Positions 54,656 to 62,643 of a stretch of 64,000 nt of DNA are shown one piece after another. The stretch is from Tellurirhabdus rosea (GTDB taxonomy: Bacteria > Bacteroidota > Bacteroidia > Cytophagales > Spirosomataceae). Within the stretch, counting starts at the first letter, position 1. Every line of letters begins with the position of its first letter. Made by a program: the position numbers and the translations under genes. Location: NCBI RefSeq assembly GCF_026278345.1, contig NZ_CP111085.1:4102501-4166500 (forward strand), given 5' to 3'. The notes beneath the pieces are model-generated. The model worked only from the letters and a program-made list of their open reading frames with translations, was not told the origin of the DNA and did not search any database.

Positions 54656-56692
54656 CTACCGCACCGAATCGGGCAGCATTCTGGTGCCGGCTCCAATCCG
54701 GGCGTTCTGCTGTTTGAAGCGGGCAAAGGCATTTTCGAGGCGGCTTTTCGCGGCTTCGTCGTTGACAGGTTCCATCTGCAGGTTGTCGCTGAGCCGGTAG
54801 AGGCTCTGCTCGTTGAGCAGGTAACGGCCCATCACGTAATCGACCATCTCCACTTTCGTCATCATCATCGGGTAGGCGTGCACGTTCCGGAACGCGCGCG
54901 TGGTGTCCAGACCCGTCCCGACCCAACTGGCGACGGAAGGCGTGCGAAGGCCATACTGCGTTCTGAGCAGCGCCAGCAGAGACGGCGCGACGTCGTAGTG
55001 CCCCGACACGGAGCGGAACCGCGCGGACTGTTTCAGCAGCGGCGAATACACTAGCAGCGGTACGTGGTAGCGGTCCACCTTGCTGACCATCGGAATTTCG
55101 GGCATCCGGTGGTCGCCCGTAATGAGGAACACCGTCCGGGCAAAATCCGGGCGCTGGCGATAGCGGTCCATCAACTGCCGCAGCGCGTCGTCGAGGTACA
55201 TCACCGACGCCAGTTCGTCCCTGTATTCGCGGCGGGCGGCTTTTTCGTCGGCCGAAAGCGAAAGCTCGTTCAGGCGCTGTTCAAAACGTTGCTCAAACCG
55301 TTCGTGTCCTTCGTACCGGAACGGACTGTGCGTCGAAACCGTCAGCAGAACCTGAAGTTTGGGCGTCGCGTCGGCGGGATTATTTTGTGCAAGAAAGAAA
55401 TCAAACAAGTCTTTGTCGCCGTAGCCCCAGCTAAAGCCGTTGGCCGCAGGCATCTTGCGGTAGGCCGGACTAAACGAAGCCTCGTCGGCAATGCGGTCGA
55501 TGCCCTCTTTCCGCAGAAACGGATTCATGTTGTCGAAGGAAGAATTGCCGCCGTAGTAAAAGGCCGTCCGGTAGCCGTTGCGTTTGAGCACACCCGTCAG
55601 CGACAGGTGTTCGGGCATCCGCGGGCCGAGGTCGGCAAAGCCGTGCTGGGCAAACGGCAGCGAACCCAGCAGCGACGGCAGGGCCGCAAACGTCCGGCCG
55701 CCCTGGCTCAGGAAGTTGTTCCAGTACAGACTTTTCTGCGCCAGCGAGTCCAGAAACGGCGTGAACGACCCCAGATAGGCGTCCTCGCCCGAAAACGCCC
55801 GGCCCAGACCTTCCACCACAATCAGGACCACGTTGGGTTTGGCCGCACCCGCCTGAAAGAACGGACTCAGCACGTCGGGCGTTTCATCGCGGTGCAGAAA
55901 CGGGTACTGCTGCTCGTCGAGGTAGGTCGCCAGCCGCAGTTCTTCGGCCGCCGTTGCCGGGCCGCTGCCCGCAATGTACGAATCGGCGTAGATGTCCGGC
56001 CCGCCGTCGGCCTCCCGGCCAAAATGGTCAAGGCTGGCCGTCAGAAAATGGAGCGATTTGTTGTCGCTCAGCGAATTGGCGTAGTCGTTGGCAAATTCCG
56101 GGGCGTGGACAAAGCTGTTGGGCGGCAGCAGCAGCGACAGGAAAGCGACGCCCACCAGACCGGCTACAGAACTTCTTCCGGGCGCACCGACGAAGCGCGG
56201 AGCCAGCCGGAGTGCAGCCGTGACCCCGGCGACCGCCACGACCAGCGCCAGCAGAATCAGCCAGCTCAGGCCCCCTTCTGACCCGACCGTCTGCCGGATT
56301 TCGGCCGCGTCGTAGCCGTACAGGTCGGCCCCGAGCAGAACCGAGGTTTTGGAAAAATAGACCACCAGACCCAGGTGCGCCAGCGTCAGCAGCACGCAGG
56401 CGGTCAGATAGGCCCGCCGCGCCGCCCGGAGCGAGACAACCGAAAATCCGGTGAACAGCACAAACAGCCCGGCACTGGTCTGCCAGAAGTACCGCGCATC
56501 GTACATCAGCGCCTGGCCGATCAGCGGGGCGTTCAGCGTAGCTCCGGATTGCCAGACGGCCAGCCAGAGCAGTTCGCCCAGCCGGACGAGCAGAATCAGC
56601 GTCAGCCAGCCGACCGAAAGGGCCCAGAACTGGGGGTGAAAAAATGGTTTTTGGATAGGTTGAGCCCGTTTTGGGGAAGGAGAGGAAATCAT
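54656..56692 (-). CDS. LTA-synthase-like sulfatase-family membrane enzyme
   Basis: A 678-aa membrane protein. The first 190 residues hold about five membrane helices; the periplasmic half (about 285-620) is an alkaline-phosphatase/sulfatase-fold domain. It opens with NVVLIVVEGLGRAFSGEDAYLG and the likely nucleophile Thr in QGGRTFAALPSLLGSLPF, and ends with a metal-binding VFLITGDHRMPEIP. This is the layout of lipoteichoic acid synthase, OpgB and related phosphoglycerol transferases, here perhaps decorating a surface glycan or lipid. The ATG overlaps the stop of the upstream hybrid kinase gene (ATGA). Enzyme class is confident; substrate is not. Confidence 0.88.
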   Translation of the reverse strand: MISSPSPKRAQPIQKPFFHPQFWALSVGWLTLILLVRLGELLWLAVWQSGATLNAPLIGQALMYDARYFWQTSAGLFVLFTGFSVVSLRAARRAYLTACVLLTLAHLGLVVYFSKTSVLLGADLYGYDAAEIRQTVGSEGGLSWLILLALVVAVAGVTAALRLAPRFVGAPGRSSVAGLVGVAFLSLLLPPNSFVHAPEFANDYANSLSDNKSLHFLTASLDHFGREADGGPDIYADSYIAGSGPATAAEELRLATYLDEQQYPFLHRDETPDVLSPFFQAGAAKPNVVLIVVEGLGRAFSGEDAYLGSFTPFLDSLAQKSLYWNNFLSQGGRTFAALPSLLGSLPFAQHGFADLGPRMPEHLSLTGVLKRNGYRTAFYYGGNSSFDNMNPFLRKEGIDRIADEASFSPAYRKMPAANGFSWGYGDKDLFDFFLAQNNPADATPKLQVLLTVSTHSPFRYEGHERFEQRFEQRLNELSLSADEKAARREYRDELASVMYLDDALRQLMDRYRQRPDFARTVFLITGDHRMPEIPMVSKVDRYHVPLLVYSPLLKQSARFRSVSGHYDVAPSLLALLRTQYGLRTPSVASWVGTGLDTTRAFRNVHAYPMMMTKVEMVDYVMGRYLLNEQSLYRLSDNLQMEPVNDEAAKSRLENAFARFKQQNARIGAGTRMLPDSVR

Positions 56693-58308
56693 TTCGGCAA
56701 TAAGATAGTATCAAAAAGGCTTTTTAACTGCGCTCGGCGGTAAGGCTTGGTCAGAAACGCCCGAAAACCGGCGGCCTCCACCAGTTCGAGCGTATCGGGG
56801 CAGCCGTCCGCCGAAAGCGCAATCATCGGTACGCCGGGCTGCAAAAGGGCCAGTTCCTTCGCCAGCGCGTAGCCGCTCAGGCCCGGCATGTGCAGATCGA
56901 GCAGAACGAGGTCAAACGGCTGGACTTTTGCCAGTTCCAGGGCTTCTTCCGGGACGTTCAGAACGGTCACCCGGAAGCCCATAGCCTTCAGCGTAGCCGA
57001 CAGAAGCGTCGTATTCATCGAATTGTCGTCCACGGCCAGAACCGAAACATTTTCCCACGAAGACGCCAGCGACTCGGCGGTGATTTCGGGAAGCGCGGGC
57101 GGCGCGATGGGCAGATAAAGCGTAAACCAGAACGTACTGCCCCGGCCAACCTCACTGCGGACTTCCAGACTGCTGCCCATCAGCCTCAGCAGCTGAAACG
57201 TGATCGACAGGCCCAGCCCCGTGCCTTCGTGCCCCTTCGACGAGTTGCCTACCTGGGTGTATTCGTTGAAAAGCGTATTGAGCGCATCTTCGGGAATGCC
57301 GATGCCGGTATCTTCCACTTCGATCTGCAGCGTGACGTGGGTAGACGAGGTGCGAAGCTGCCGCATGCGTACCACCACCTCGCCGGCGGGAGTAAATTTC
57401 AGGGCGTTGCTGATCAGATTGTTCAGAACCTGGGTCAGACGGGTATGGTCGCCCAGTACGGAATCGGGAATGCCCCGTTCGGTTTCGAGCTTCAGCGTCA
57501 GATTTTTGCTGCTGGCCCTGGAGGCGTGAAGCTGGATGCCGTGGGTCAGCCAGGACAGAAGCGAAAAGGGGTGCGCATCCAGTTGAATTCGTCCGGCTTT
57601 CAGTTTGCCGTAATCCAGAATGCAGGTCGTCAGCGCGATCAGGTTTTTCCCGGCTGTCTGGAGAGTGACCAGCGTAGGCGTCTGGTCGGGCCGCGGCGAG
57701 TCTTCGATGAGCTGCTGGGCCAGCCCCGCCATCGCGTGAACGGGGTTGCGAAGTTCGTGGCTGAGGGTGGCGAGCAGGCGGCTGTTTTCCTGAGCCCGTT
57801 CTTCAGCCTTTTGCCGGGCGTGGGCCAGGTCGGCATGGGTCCGCCGCAGCTCAATGAGACGTTCTACCTGATGCCCCAGCGCCCGGAGGGCTTCCTGCTG
57901 TTCGTGCGTAAGCGTGCGCGGCTGGCTGTCGAACACACACAGCGCTCCCAGCGCGTACCCTTCCGAATCGGTGAGCGGTATACCGGCGTAAAAAGGAAAG
58001 GCGTCGCGGGCCACGTTGGCGTCGAACCGGCGGTCCTGCGTGGCATCCGGCACGATCATCAGTTCATTGGGTTGCATAATCGCGTAGGAGCAGTACGCGC
58101 CATTGCGCGAAACTTCCCGGATTTCGATGCCCTGCACGGATTTGAACCACACACGGTCTTCGTCCACCAGACTAACGGAAGCTACCGGTGTCTGGCAAAT
58201 CTGGGATGCGAGAAACGTAAGGCGGTCGTAATCTTTTTCGGGAAGGGAATCAAGAAGGCCATACTGACGGAGGGCCGTCAGCCGGCTTAGTTCGTTGGTT
58301 GCCTGCAT
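56689..58308 (-). CDS. Cytoplasmic GAF-domain hybrid histidine kinase
   Basis: A 539-aa soluble sensor kinase without membrane helices. A GAF domain (about 25-155; ASQICQTPVASVSLVDEDRV, YAGIPLTDSEGYALGALCVF) is followed by a short coiled linker (about 155-178). HisKA has His184 in TLSHELRNPVHAMAG, the HATPase domain spans about 230-400, and a C-terminal receiver has its Asp in DLVLLDLHMPG. GAF domains bind small ligands such as cyclic nucleotides; the ligand is unknown. Translational coupling with the sulfatase-like gene (four-base overlap) suggests they act in one response. Confidence 0.9.
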   Translation of the reverse strand: MQATNELSRLTALRQYGLLDSLPEKDYDRLTFLASQICQTPVASVSLVDEDRVWFKSVQGIEIREVSRNGAYCSYAIMQPNELMIVPDATQDRRFDANVARDAFPFYAGIPLTDSEGYALGALCVFDSQPRTLTHEQQEALRALGHQVERLIELRRTHADLAHARQKAEERAQENSRLLATLSHELRNPVHAMAGLAQQLIEDSPRPDQTPTLVTLQTAGKNLIALTTCILDYGKLKAGRIQLDAHPFSLLSWLTHGIQLHASRASSKNLTLKLETERGIPDSVLGDHTRLTQVLNNLISNALKFTPAGEVVVRMRQLRTSSTHVTLQIEVEDTGIGIPEDALNTLFNEYTQVGNSSKGHEGTGLGLSITFQLLRLMGSSLEVRSEVGRGSTFWFTLYLPIAPPALPEITAESLASSWENVSVLAVDDNSMNTTLLSATLKAMGFRVTVLNVPEEALELAKVQPFDLVLLDLHMPGLSGYALAKELALLQPGVPMIALSADGCPDTLELVEAAGFRAFLTKPYRRAQLKSLFDTILLPK

Positions 58309-58333
58309 GTCTACAGTGAGTAAATGGAATAAT

Positions 58334-58375
58334 TTGTCCTTTCAGGGCGAAAAACGGTCGCTTCTGAAAGGACAA
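58334..58375. repeat. 12-bp perfect inverted repeat between treY-malQ and kinase genes
   Basis: TTGTCCTTTCAG (58334-58345) and CTGAAAGGACAA (58364-58375) are exact reverse complements with an 18-base loop. It sits in the 108-base gap after treY-malQ and before the kinase gene, both minus strand. It could end the trehalose transcript or sit in the kinase leader. No U-run follows on the minus strand. Confidence 0.7.
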
Positions 58376-58416
58376 AAAGTATGCCATGAGGTTAGACAAC
58401 CGCCGACGGCGGGGCG

Positions 58417-61400
58417 TTAGTTCCGCCGCCCGAACACCGTCGCCAACTCCCGAAGCTGGCGGATCTCCCTGTTGGTTAATTGTCCGGGCCGGAGCCGCCA
58501 CTGCCAGTTTCCGCCACCCAGACCGGGCGTGTTCATGCGGGCTTCCGCGCCCAGACCCAGCACGTCCTGCATCGGCAGAATGACCGTATGGCCCACCGTG
58601 CCGTAGGCCATCCGCGCCAGTTCGACGGTCACAGTCTCCGCCGTGACCGGATGCCCGACGTAGCGTTCCAGCCAGCGCCGCGCCGCCGGACTGGCGTCTT
58701 CCTCAAACCAGCCGCGGGTGGTGTTGTTGTCGTGCGTGCCGGTGTAAACCAGACTGTTGGCCGAAAAACGGTGCGGAATGTGGTCTGAGGTGGGCGTGTC
58801 GTCGCCAAAACCGAATTGCAGCACCTTCATGCCGGGCAGCCGGAATTCGTCGCGGAGGGCGTAAACCGGCTCGTCGATCTCCCCGAGGTCTTCGGCCACC
58901 AGCGGCAGCGGTCCCAGTTTTTCCCCTAAAACCAGAAAAAGGTCGGCGCGGGGTCCCGGCTTCCACTGGCCGTTGATGGCGGTTGGCTCGCCGCCCGCTA
59001 CTTCCCAGTAATCGGCAAACGCCCGGAAATGGTCGAGGCGAAGCCGGTCGTACAGCTCCAGATTCTTGCCGATGCGGCGCACCCACCAGTCGTATTGGCG
59101 TTCTTTCAGGACATCCCAGCGGAAAACGGGCATGCCCCACAGTTGACCCGTTTCGCTGAAATAATCCGGCGGCACACCGGCCACGCCCGTCATCCGGCCG
59201 GCCTCGTCGAGCGCAAACAGTTCCGGCTGCGCCCAGGTGTCTACCGAATCGTAGCTGATGTAAAATGGCAGGTCGCCAAACAGCCGGATGCCCCGCTGGT
59301 GACAGTACGTTTTCAGGGCGGCAAATTGCTGGAAAAAAACAAACTGAAGCCATTTTTCGCGGGCGATGGCCTCCCGGTTTTCGTCCCGGAAAGCGGCCAG
59401 AGCCTCCGCCCGGCGGTGTTTGTATTCGTCCGGCCACTCGTACCACGGCGCCTCCTGCTGGCTATGCCGGAGGGTCAGGTACAGCGCAAAATCGTCCAGC
59501 CAGTCGGCCTCCTGGCGGCAAAACGCGTCGAACCGGCTTTTCATCTCCGGAAAATTTCCTTCCGAAAAAGTCCGGTACGCCTTTTCGAACAGGGCGGCGC
59601 GGAGTTGCCCGGCGGCGGCAAAATCGGCCTTCCCGGCGTTTGGAATTTCGTGTCTGCTTAAGTCATCGGCCGTTAGCACCCCCTGCGAAACCAGTTCTTC
59701 CGGACTGATCAGCAGCGTGTTCCCGGCGCGGCTCGAAATGGCGCTGTACGGCGAATGGCCCTGCTGGGCGACGGTCGGATTGAGCGGCAGCAACTGCCAG
59801 TAGGTCTGCCCGCTGCTGCGCAGAAAGTTCGCAAAAGCCCGGGCTTCCGGTCCCAGATCGCCGATTCCGAAGCGGGAGGGCAGCGACGTGATACTCAGCA
59901 GAATACCCGCCGAACGCTCGGTCTTTGGCTCCGAAAGCCGCAGAACGGCCAGCGGAAATTCGTCGAACAGGAGCGAAACAGGCAGCCTATTCCCGGCCTG
60001 ACCCGAGGTGTCGAGGAGCAGGTTCTGCCAGCGGGAGGGAGCGCCTTCCGGCAGCAGCACCTCCGTATCGCCCCAGTCAAGGTCGAGCGTGACCCGGCCC
60101 TGCTGCTGCGCCACGCGGGTGTGATTGAGCGGCACAGCCACGACAATCCAGTCCGATTCGTGTTTCCGGGCAAAAGCGAGCAGGTTGTCCCGGTGCCGCC
60201 CTTCAACGGCCAGAGGCAGGTATTCGCCTTCGGCAAACAGGTCGGCGAGGCTGGCCCGCTCGGTCAGCAGGCGGTGCGTCAGCCAGAGTTTGATGCGGCC
60301 GTCGTAGCGGTTTTCCCAAAGGTCGGACAGGAGGGCCTGCGGGTCGTCGCGGCGGGCGTCGAGTTCTGCCAGCCACTGCTGCCGCTGCGGGTAGGCCACC
60401 GCCCGGCGATTGTCCGGATCGACCAGGCTCAGGTCCCAGAGTTCGGTGCCCTGGTACACGTCCGGCGTCCCCGGACAGGTGAATTTCAAAACGACCTGCG
60501 CCAGGGAATGGATGATGCCGAGGTCCGCCACCTTCCGGTAAAAAGGCTCAAACGAGGTCCAGAAGCTGCCCTTCGGATCGAGGAGGCGGGTGGCGAACGC
60601 TTTGGCCGCGGTCTCGTAGGCTTCGTTGGGTTCGCTCCAGTTGGAGTGGACTTTGGCTTCCCGCAGGGCTTTCTGGAGGTATTCGCTCAGCCGTTCGGCG
60701 TAGTTTTCGCCCGCCTGTTCCGGCATCGGAAAGGTGCCGGTCAGTGTCTGGTAGATGAAGTACTCGTCGTTGGCGTCCGGCCCGTCGGCCTGCTTCAGCG
60801 CGGCGTTGGTTTCCTGCCATTGCCGGACAAGCGAAAACCATTCGTCGGGCAGGCTGGTCAGGGCGTTGAGGCGGGCGCGGGCATCTTCGCCGCGTTTGGT
60901 GTCGTGGGTCGACGTGCCGTTGATCGACAGGGGCCAGTGCTCACGGCGGGCCACCATCCGGCGGTGAAATTCGGCCGGGGAAATGCCAAACGCGTCGGGA
61001 GCATCGCCGACTTCATTATGCCCGATAAAGCGGTTGTAGGTGTACATCAGCGTGTCCTCGACGCCCTTGGCCATCAGCGGACCCGTAAACTGCATCAGTC
61101 GCTGGTAAAACCGGAGCACCCCTTCCCGGGAGGCCGGGTCGCCCGTCGTCGGCTCCAGCAGCGCGGTTTCAAGCGTAGCCACGGCCGCTTCCAATTCCGG
61201 GTTTGCTTTCCGGATATGCCCGAAAATTTCGCGGAGTTCGGCCGTTTCGGCCTCGTCCAGCGGCCATTGGCTGCCGTAGAAGCGGTAGACCGGGCAGCGG
61301 ATCAGCAGCTCGCCGATCGCCTCCCGCAGCGGGCCGGACTGGCTTTCCGGGCGGTGTTCATTGCCGGACAGGTCCAGTTCCAGAAAAAGCGAATGCAGGT

Positions 61401-62643
61401 TGGCCAGTTCGCCCTGCATGTGCTGGTACAGAATGTATTTCTTTTTCCGGTAAATCTGCTCGTGAACGGGCGTCTGGTCGCCCGTCAGGCCGGTGTAAAA
61501 CTGCGTGAAGGCTTCCCGGCTCCCGGCGTTGGTGAACAGGTTGTTGACGTCCGACAGAAAATCGTAGCCCGTATTGCCCTCAATGGGCCAGCGTTTGGGA
61601 ATGTCTTCGCCCGGTTCCAGAATTTTTTCCACGACGATGTACGTCTCCGGTCCGGCCAGTTCGCGCAGGCGGTCGAGGTACTGGCCGGGGTCGTAGAGGC
61701 CGTCGATGTGGTCGATGCGCAGGCCCTGAAACACGCCCGCGTCGAGCAGGGTTTTGACCAGCCGGTGGTATTCCGCAAAAACCGTTTCTTCCTGTATGTT
61801 CAGACAAATGAGGCTGTTGACCGTAAAAAAGCGGCGGTAGTTGATCTGCCGGTCGGTTTCGACGTAGTGACAGAGCCGGTAAATCTGCTCGTCGGCGATC
61901 TGCTTCACGCCTTCCGCCGTGCTGTTGACCGCATCCAGGCAGGTCTCCACGTACGCCCGGAAAACGTCGGATTTCATCAGGGCGACAAGCTGCTGGCGCA
62001 GTTCGTCGAAACGGGTGGCGTAGGCGGGCGCGTCCTCAATGTCGTGAAGCTGCGAAATCTGCTCCAGAAACTGCCGGACGGCTTCGTTCATGTGCTCTTT
62101 TCCGGCCCGAAGGATGGTGGCGTACGAACGCAGGTGCACCGGCCAGGCGGTTTCGTAGTAGTTCAGAACGAGCCGGTCATTGGCGTAAGCGACTTTCAGT
62201 TCGCCCCGGTCCAGCACCTCTTCCAGCGGCGCACCCAGAAACGGCACCATCAGCCGTCCGTGGTAAAGCTGGCTCGTCCAGGCGACGTCGAAAAACGGCG
62301 CGTAGAGCGACAACTGGCCTTTTTCGAGCACATCGGCCAGCCAGGGATTGTCGGGGGTGAAGGCCATGTGGTTGGGCACAATGTCCTGCAACCAGTGCAT
62401 GCCCGCTTTTTTCAGACGACGGCTCAGGGCCAGCAGTTGTTCCTCCGTGCCGATGGCCGGGTTGATCCGGTGCGGGTTGACGCCGTCGTAGCCGTGCGTA
62501 CTGTCGGGCGGCGCTTCAAAAATAGGCGAAGCGTAAAGCGTGCGAACGCCGAGTTGCTGGAGATAAGGCAGGATCTGGTCAAAATCCTGAAGCGTAAAGT
62601 CTTTGTGAAACTGTATGCGGTAGGTCGAAACCGGGTTATTCAT
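58417..62643 (-). CDS. treY-malQ: Fusion of malto-oligosyltrehalose synthase (TreY) and 4-alpha-glucanotransferase (MalQ)
   Basis: A 1408-aa fusion. Residues 1 to about 890 are a GH13 TreY: it starts STYRIQFHKDFTLQDF, with LQDIVPNHMAF near 84, the nucleophile Asp region GLRIDHIDGLYDP near 305 and the acid Glu in IVVEKILEPGED near 335. It turns the reducing end of maltodextrin into a trehalose end. From about 905 a GH77 MalQ domain begins (GILLSITSLPSRFGIGDLG), with RLDHFRAFADYW near 1205 and LVAEDLGEID near 1245. MalQ rearranges alpha-1,4 glucans. Start overlaps treZ by 8 bases. The joint would keep maltodextrin length and trehalose formation in one enzyme. Confidence 0.95.
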   Translation of the reverse strand: MNNPVSTYRIQFHKDFTLQDFDQILPYLQQLGVRTLYASPIFEAPPDSTHGYDGVNPHRINPAIGTEEQLLALSRRLKKAGMHWLQDIVPNHMAFTPDNPWLADVLEKGQLSLYAPFFDVAWTSQLYHGRLMVPFLGAPLEEVLDRGELKVAYANDRLVLNYYETAWPVHLRSYATILRAGKEHMNEAVRQFLEQISQLHDIEDAPAYATRFDELRQQLVALMKSDVFRAYVETCLDAVNSTAEGVKQIADEQIYRLCHYVETDRQINYRRFFTVNSLICLNIQEETVFAEYHRLVKTLLDAGVFQGLRIDHIDGLYDPGQYLDRLRELAGPETYIVVEKILEPGEDIPKRWPIEGNTGYDFLSDVNNLFTNAGSREAFTQFYTGLTGDQTPVHEQIYRKKKYILYQHMQGELANLHSLFLELDLSGNEHRPESQSGPLREAIGELLIRCPVYRFYGSQWPLDEAETAELREIFGHIRKANPELEAAVATLETALLEPTTGDPASREGVLRFYQRLMQFTGPLMAKGVEDTLMYTYNRFIGHNEVGDAPDAFGISPAEFHRRMVARREHWPLSINGTSTHDTKRGEDARARLNALTSLPDEWFSLVRQWQETNAALKQADGPDANDEYFIYQTLTGTFPMPEQAGENYAERLSEYLQKALREAKVHSNWSEPNEAYETAAKAFATRLLDPKGSFWTSFEPFYRKVADLGIIHSLAQVVLKFTCPGTPDVYQGTELWDLSLVDPDNRRAVAYPQRQQWLAELDARRDDPQALLSDLWENRYDGRIKLWLTHRLLTERASLADLFAEGEYLPLAVEGRHRDNLLAFARKHESDWIVVAVPLNHTRVAQQQGRVTLDLDWGDTEVLLPEGAPSRWQNLLLDTSGQAGNRLPVSLLFDEFPLAVLRLSEPKTERSAGILLSITSLPSRFGIGDLGPEARAFANFLRSSGQTYWQLLPLNPTVAQQGHSPYSAISSRAGNTLLISPEELVSQGVLTADDLSRHEIPNAGKADFAAAGQLRAALFEKAYRTFSEGNFPEMKSRFDAFCRQEADWLDDFALYLTLRHSQQEAPWYEWPDEYKHRRAEALAAFRDENREAIAREKWLQFVFFQQFAALKTYCHQRGIRLFGDLPFYISYDSVDTWAQPELFALDEAGRMTGVAGVPPDYFSETGQLWGMPVFRWDVLKERQYDWWVRRIGKNLELYDRLRLDHFRAFADYWEVAGGEPTAINGQWKPGPRADLFLVLGEKLGPLPLVAEDLGEIDEPVYALRDEFRLPGMKVLQFGFGDDTPTSDHIPHRFSANSLVYTGTHDNNTTRGWFEEDASPAARRWLERYVGHPVTAETVTVELARMAYGTVGHTVILPMQDVLGLGAEARMNTPGLGGGNWQWRLRPGQLTNREIRQLRELATVFGRRN

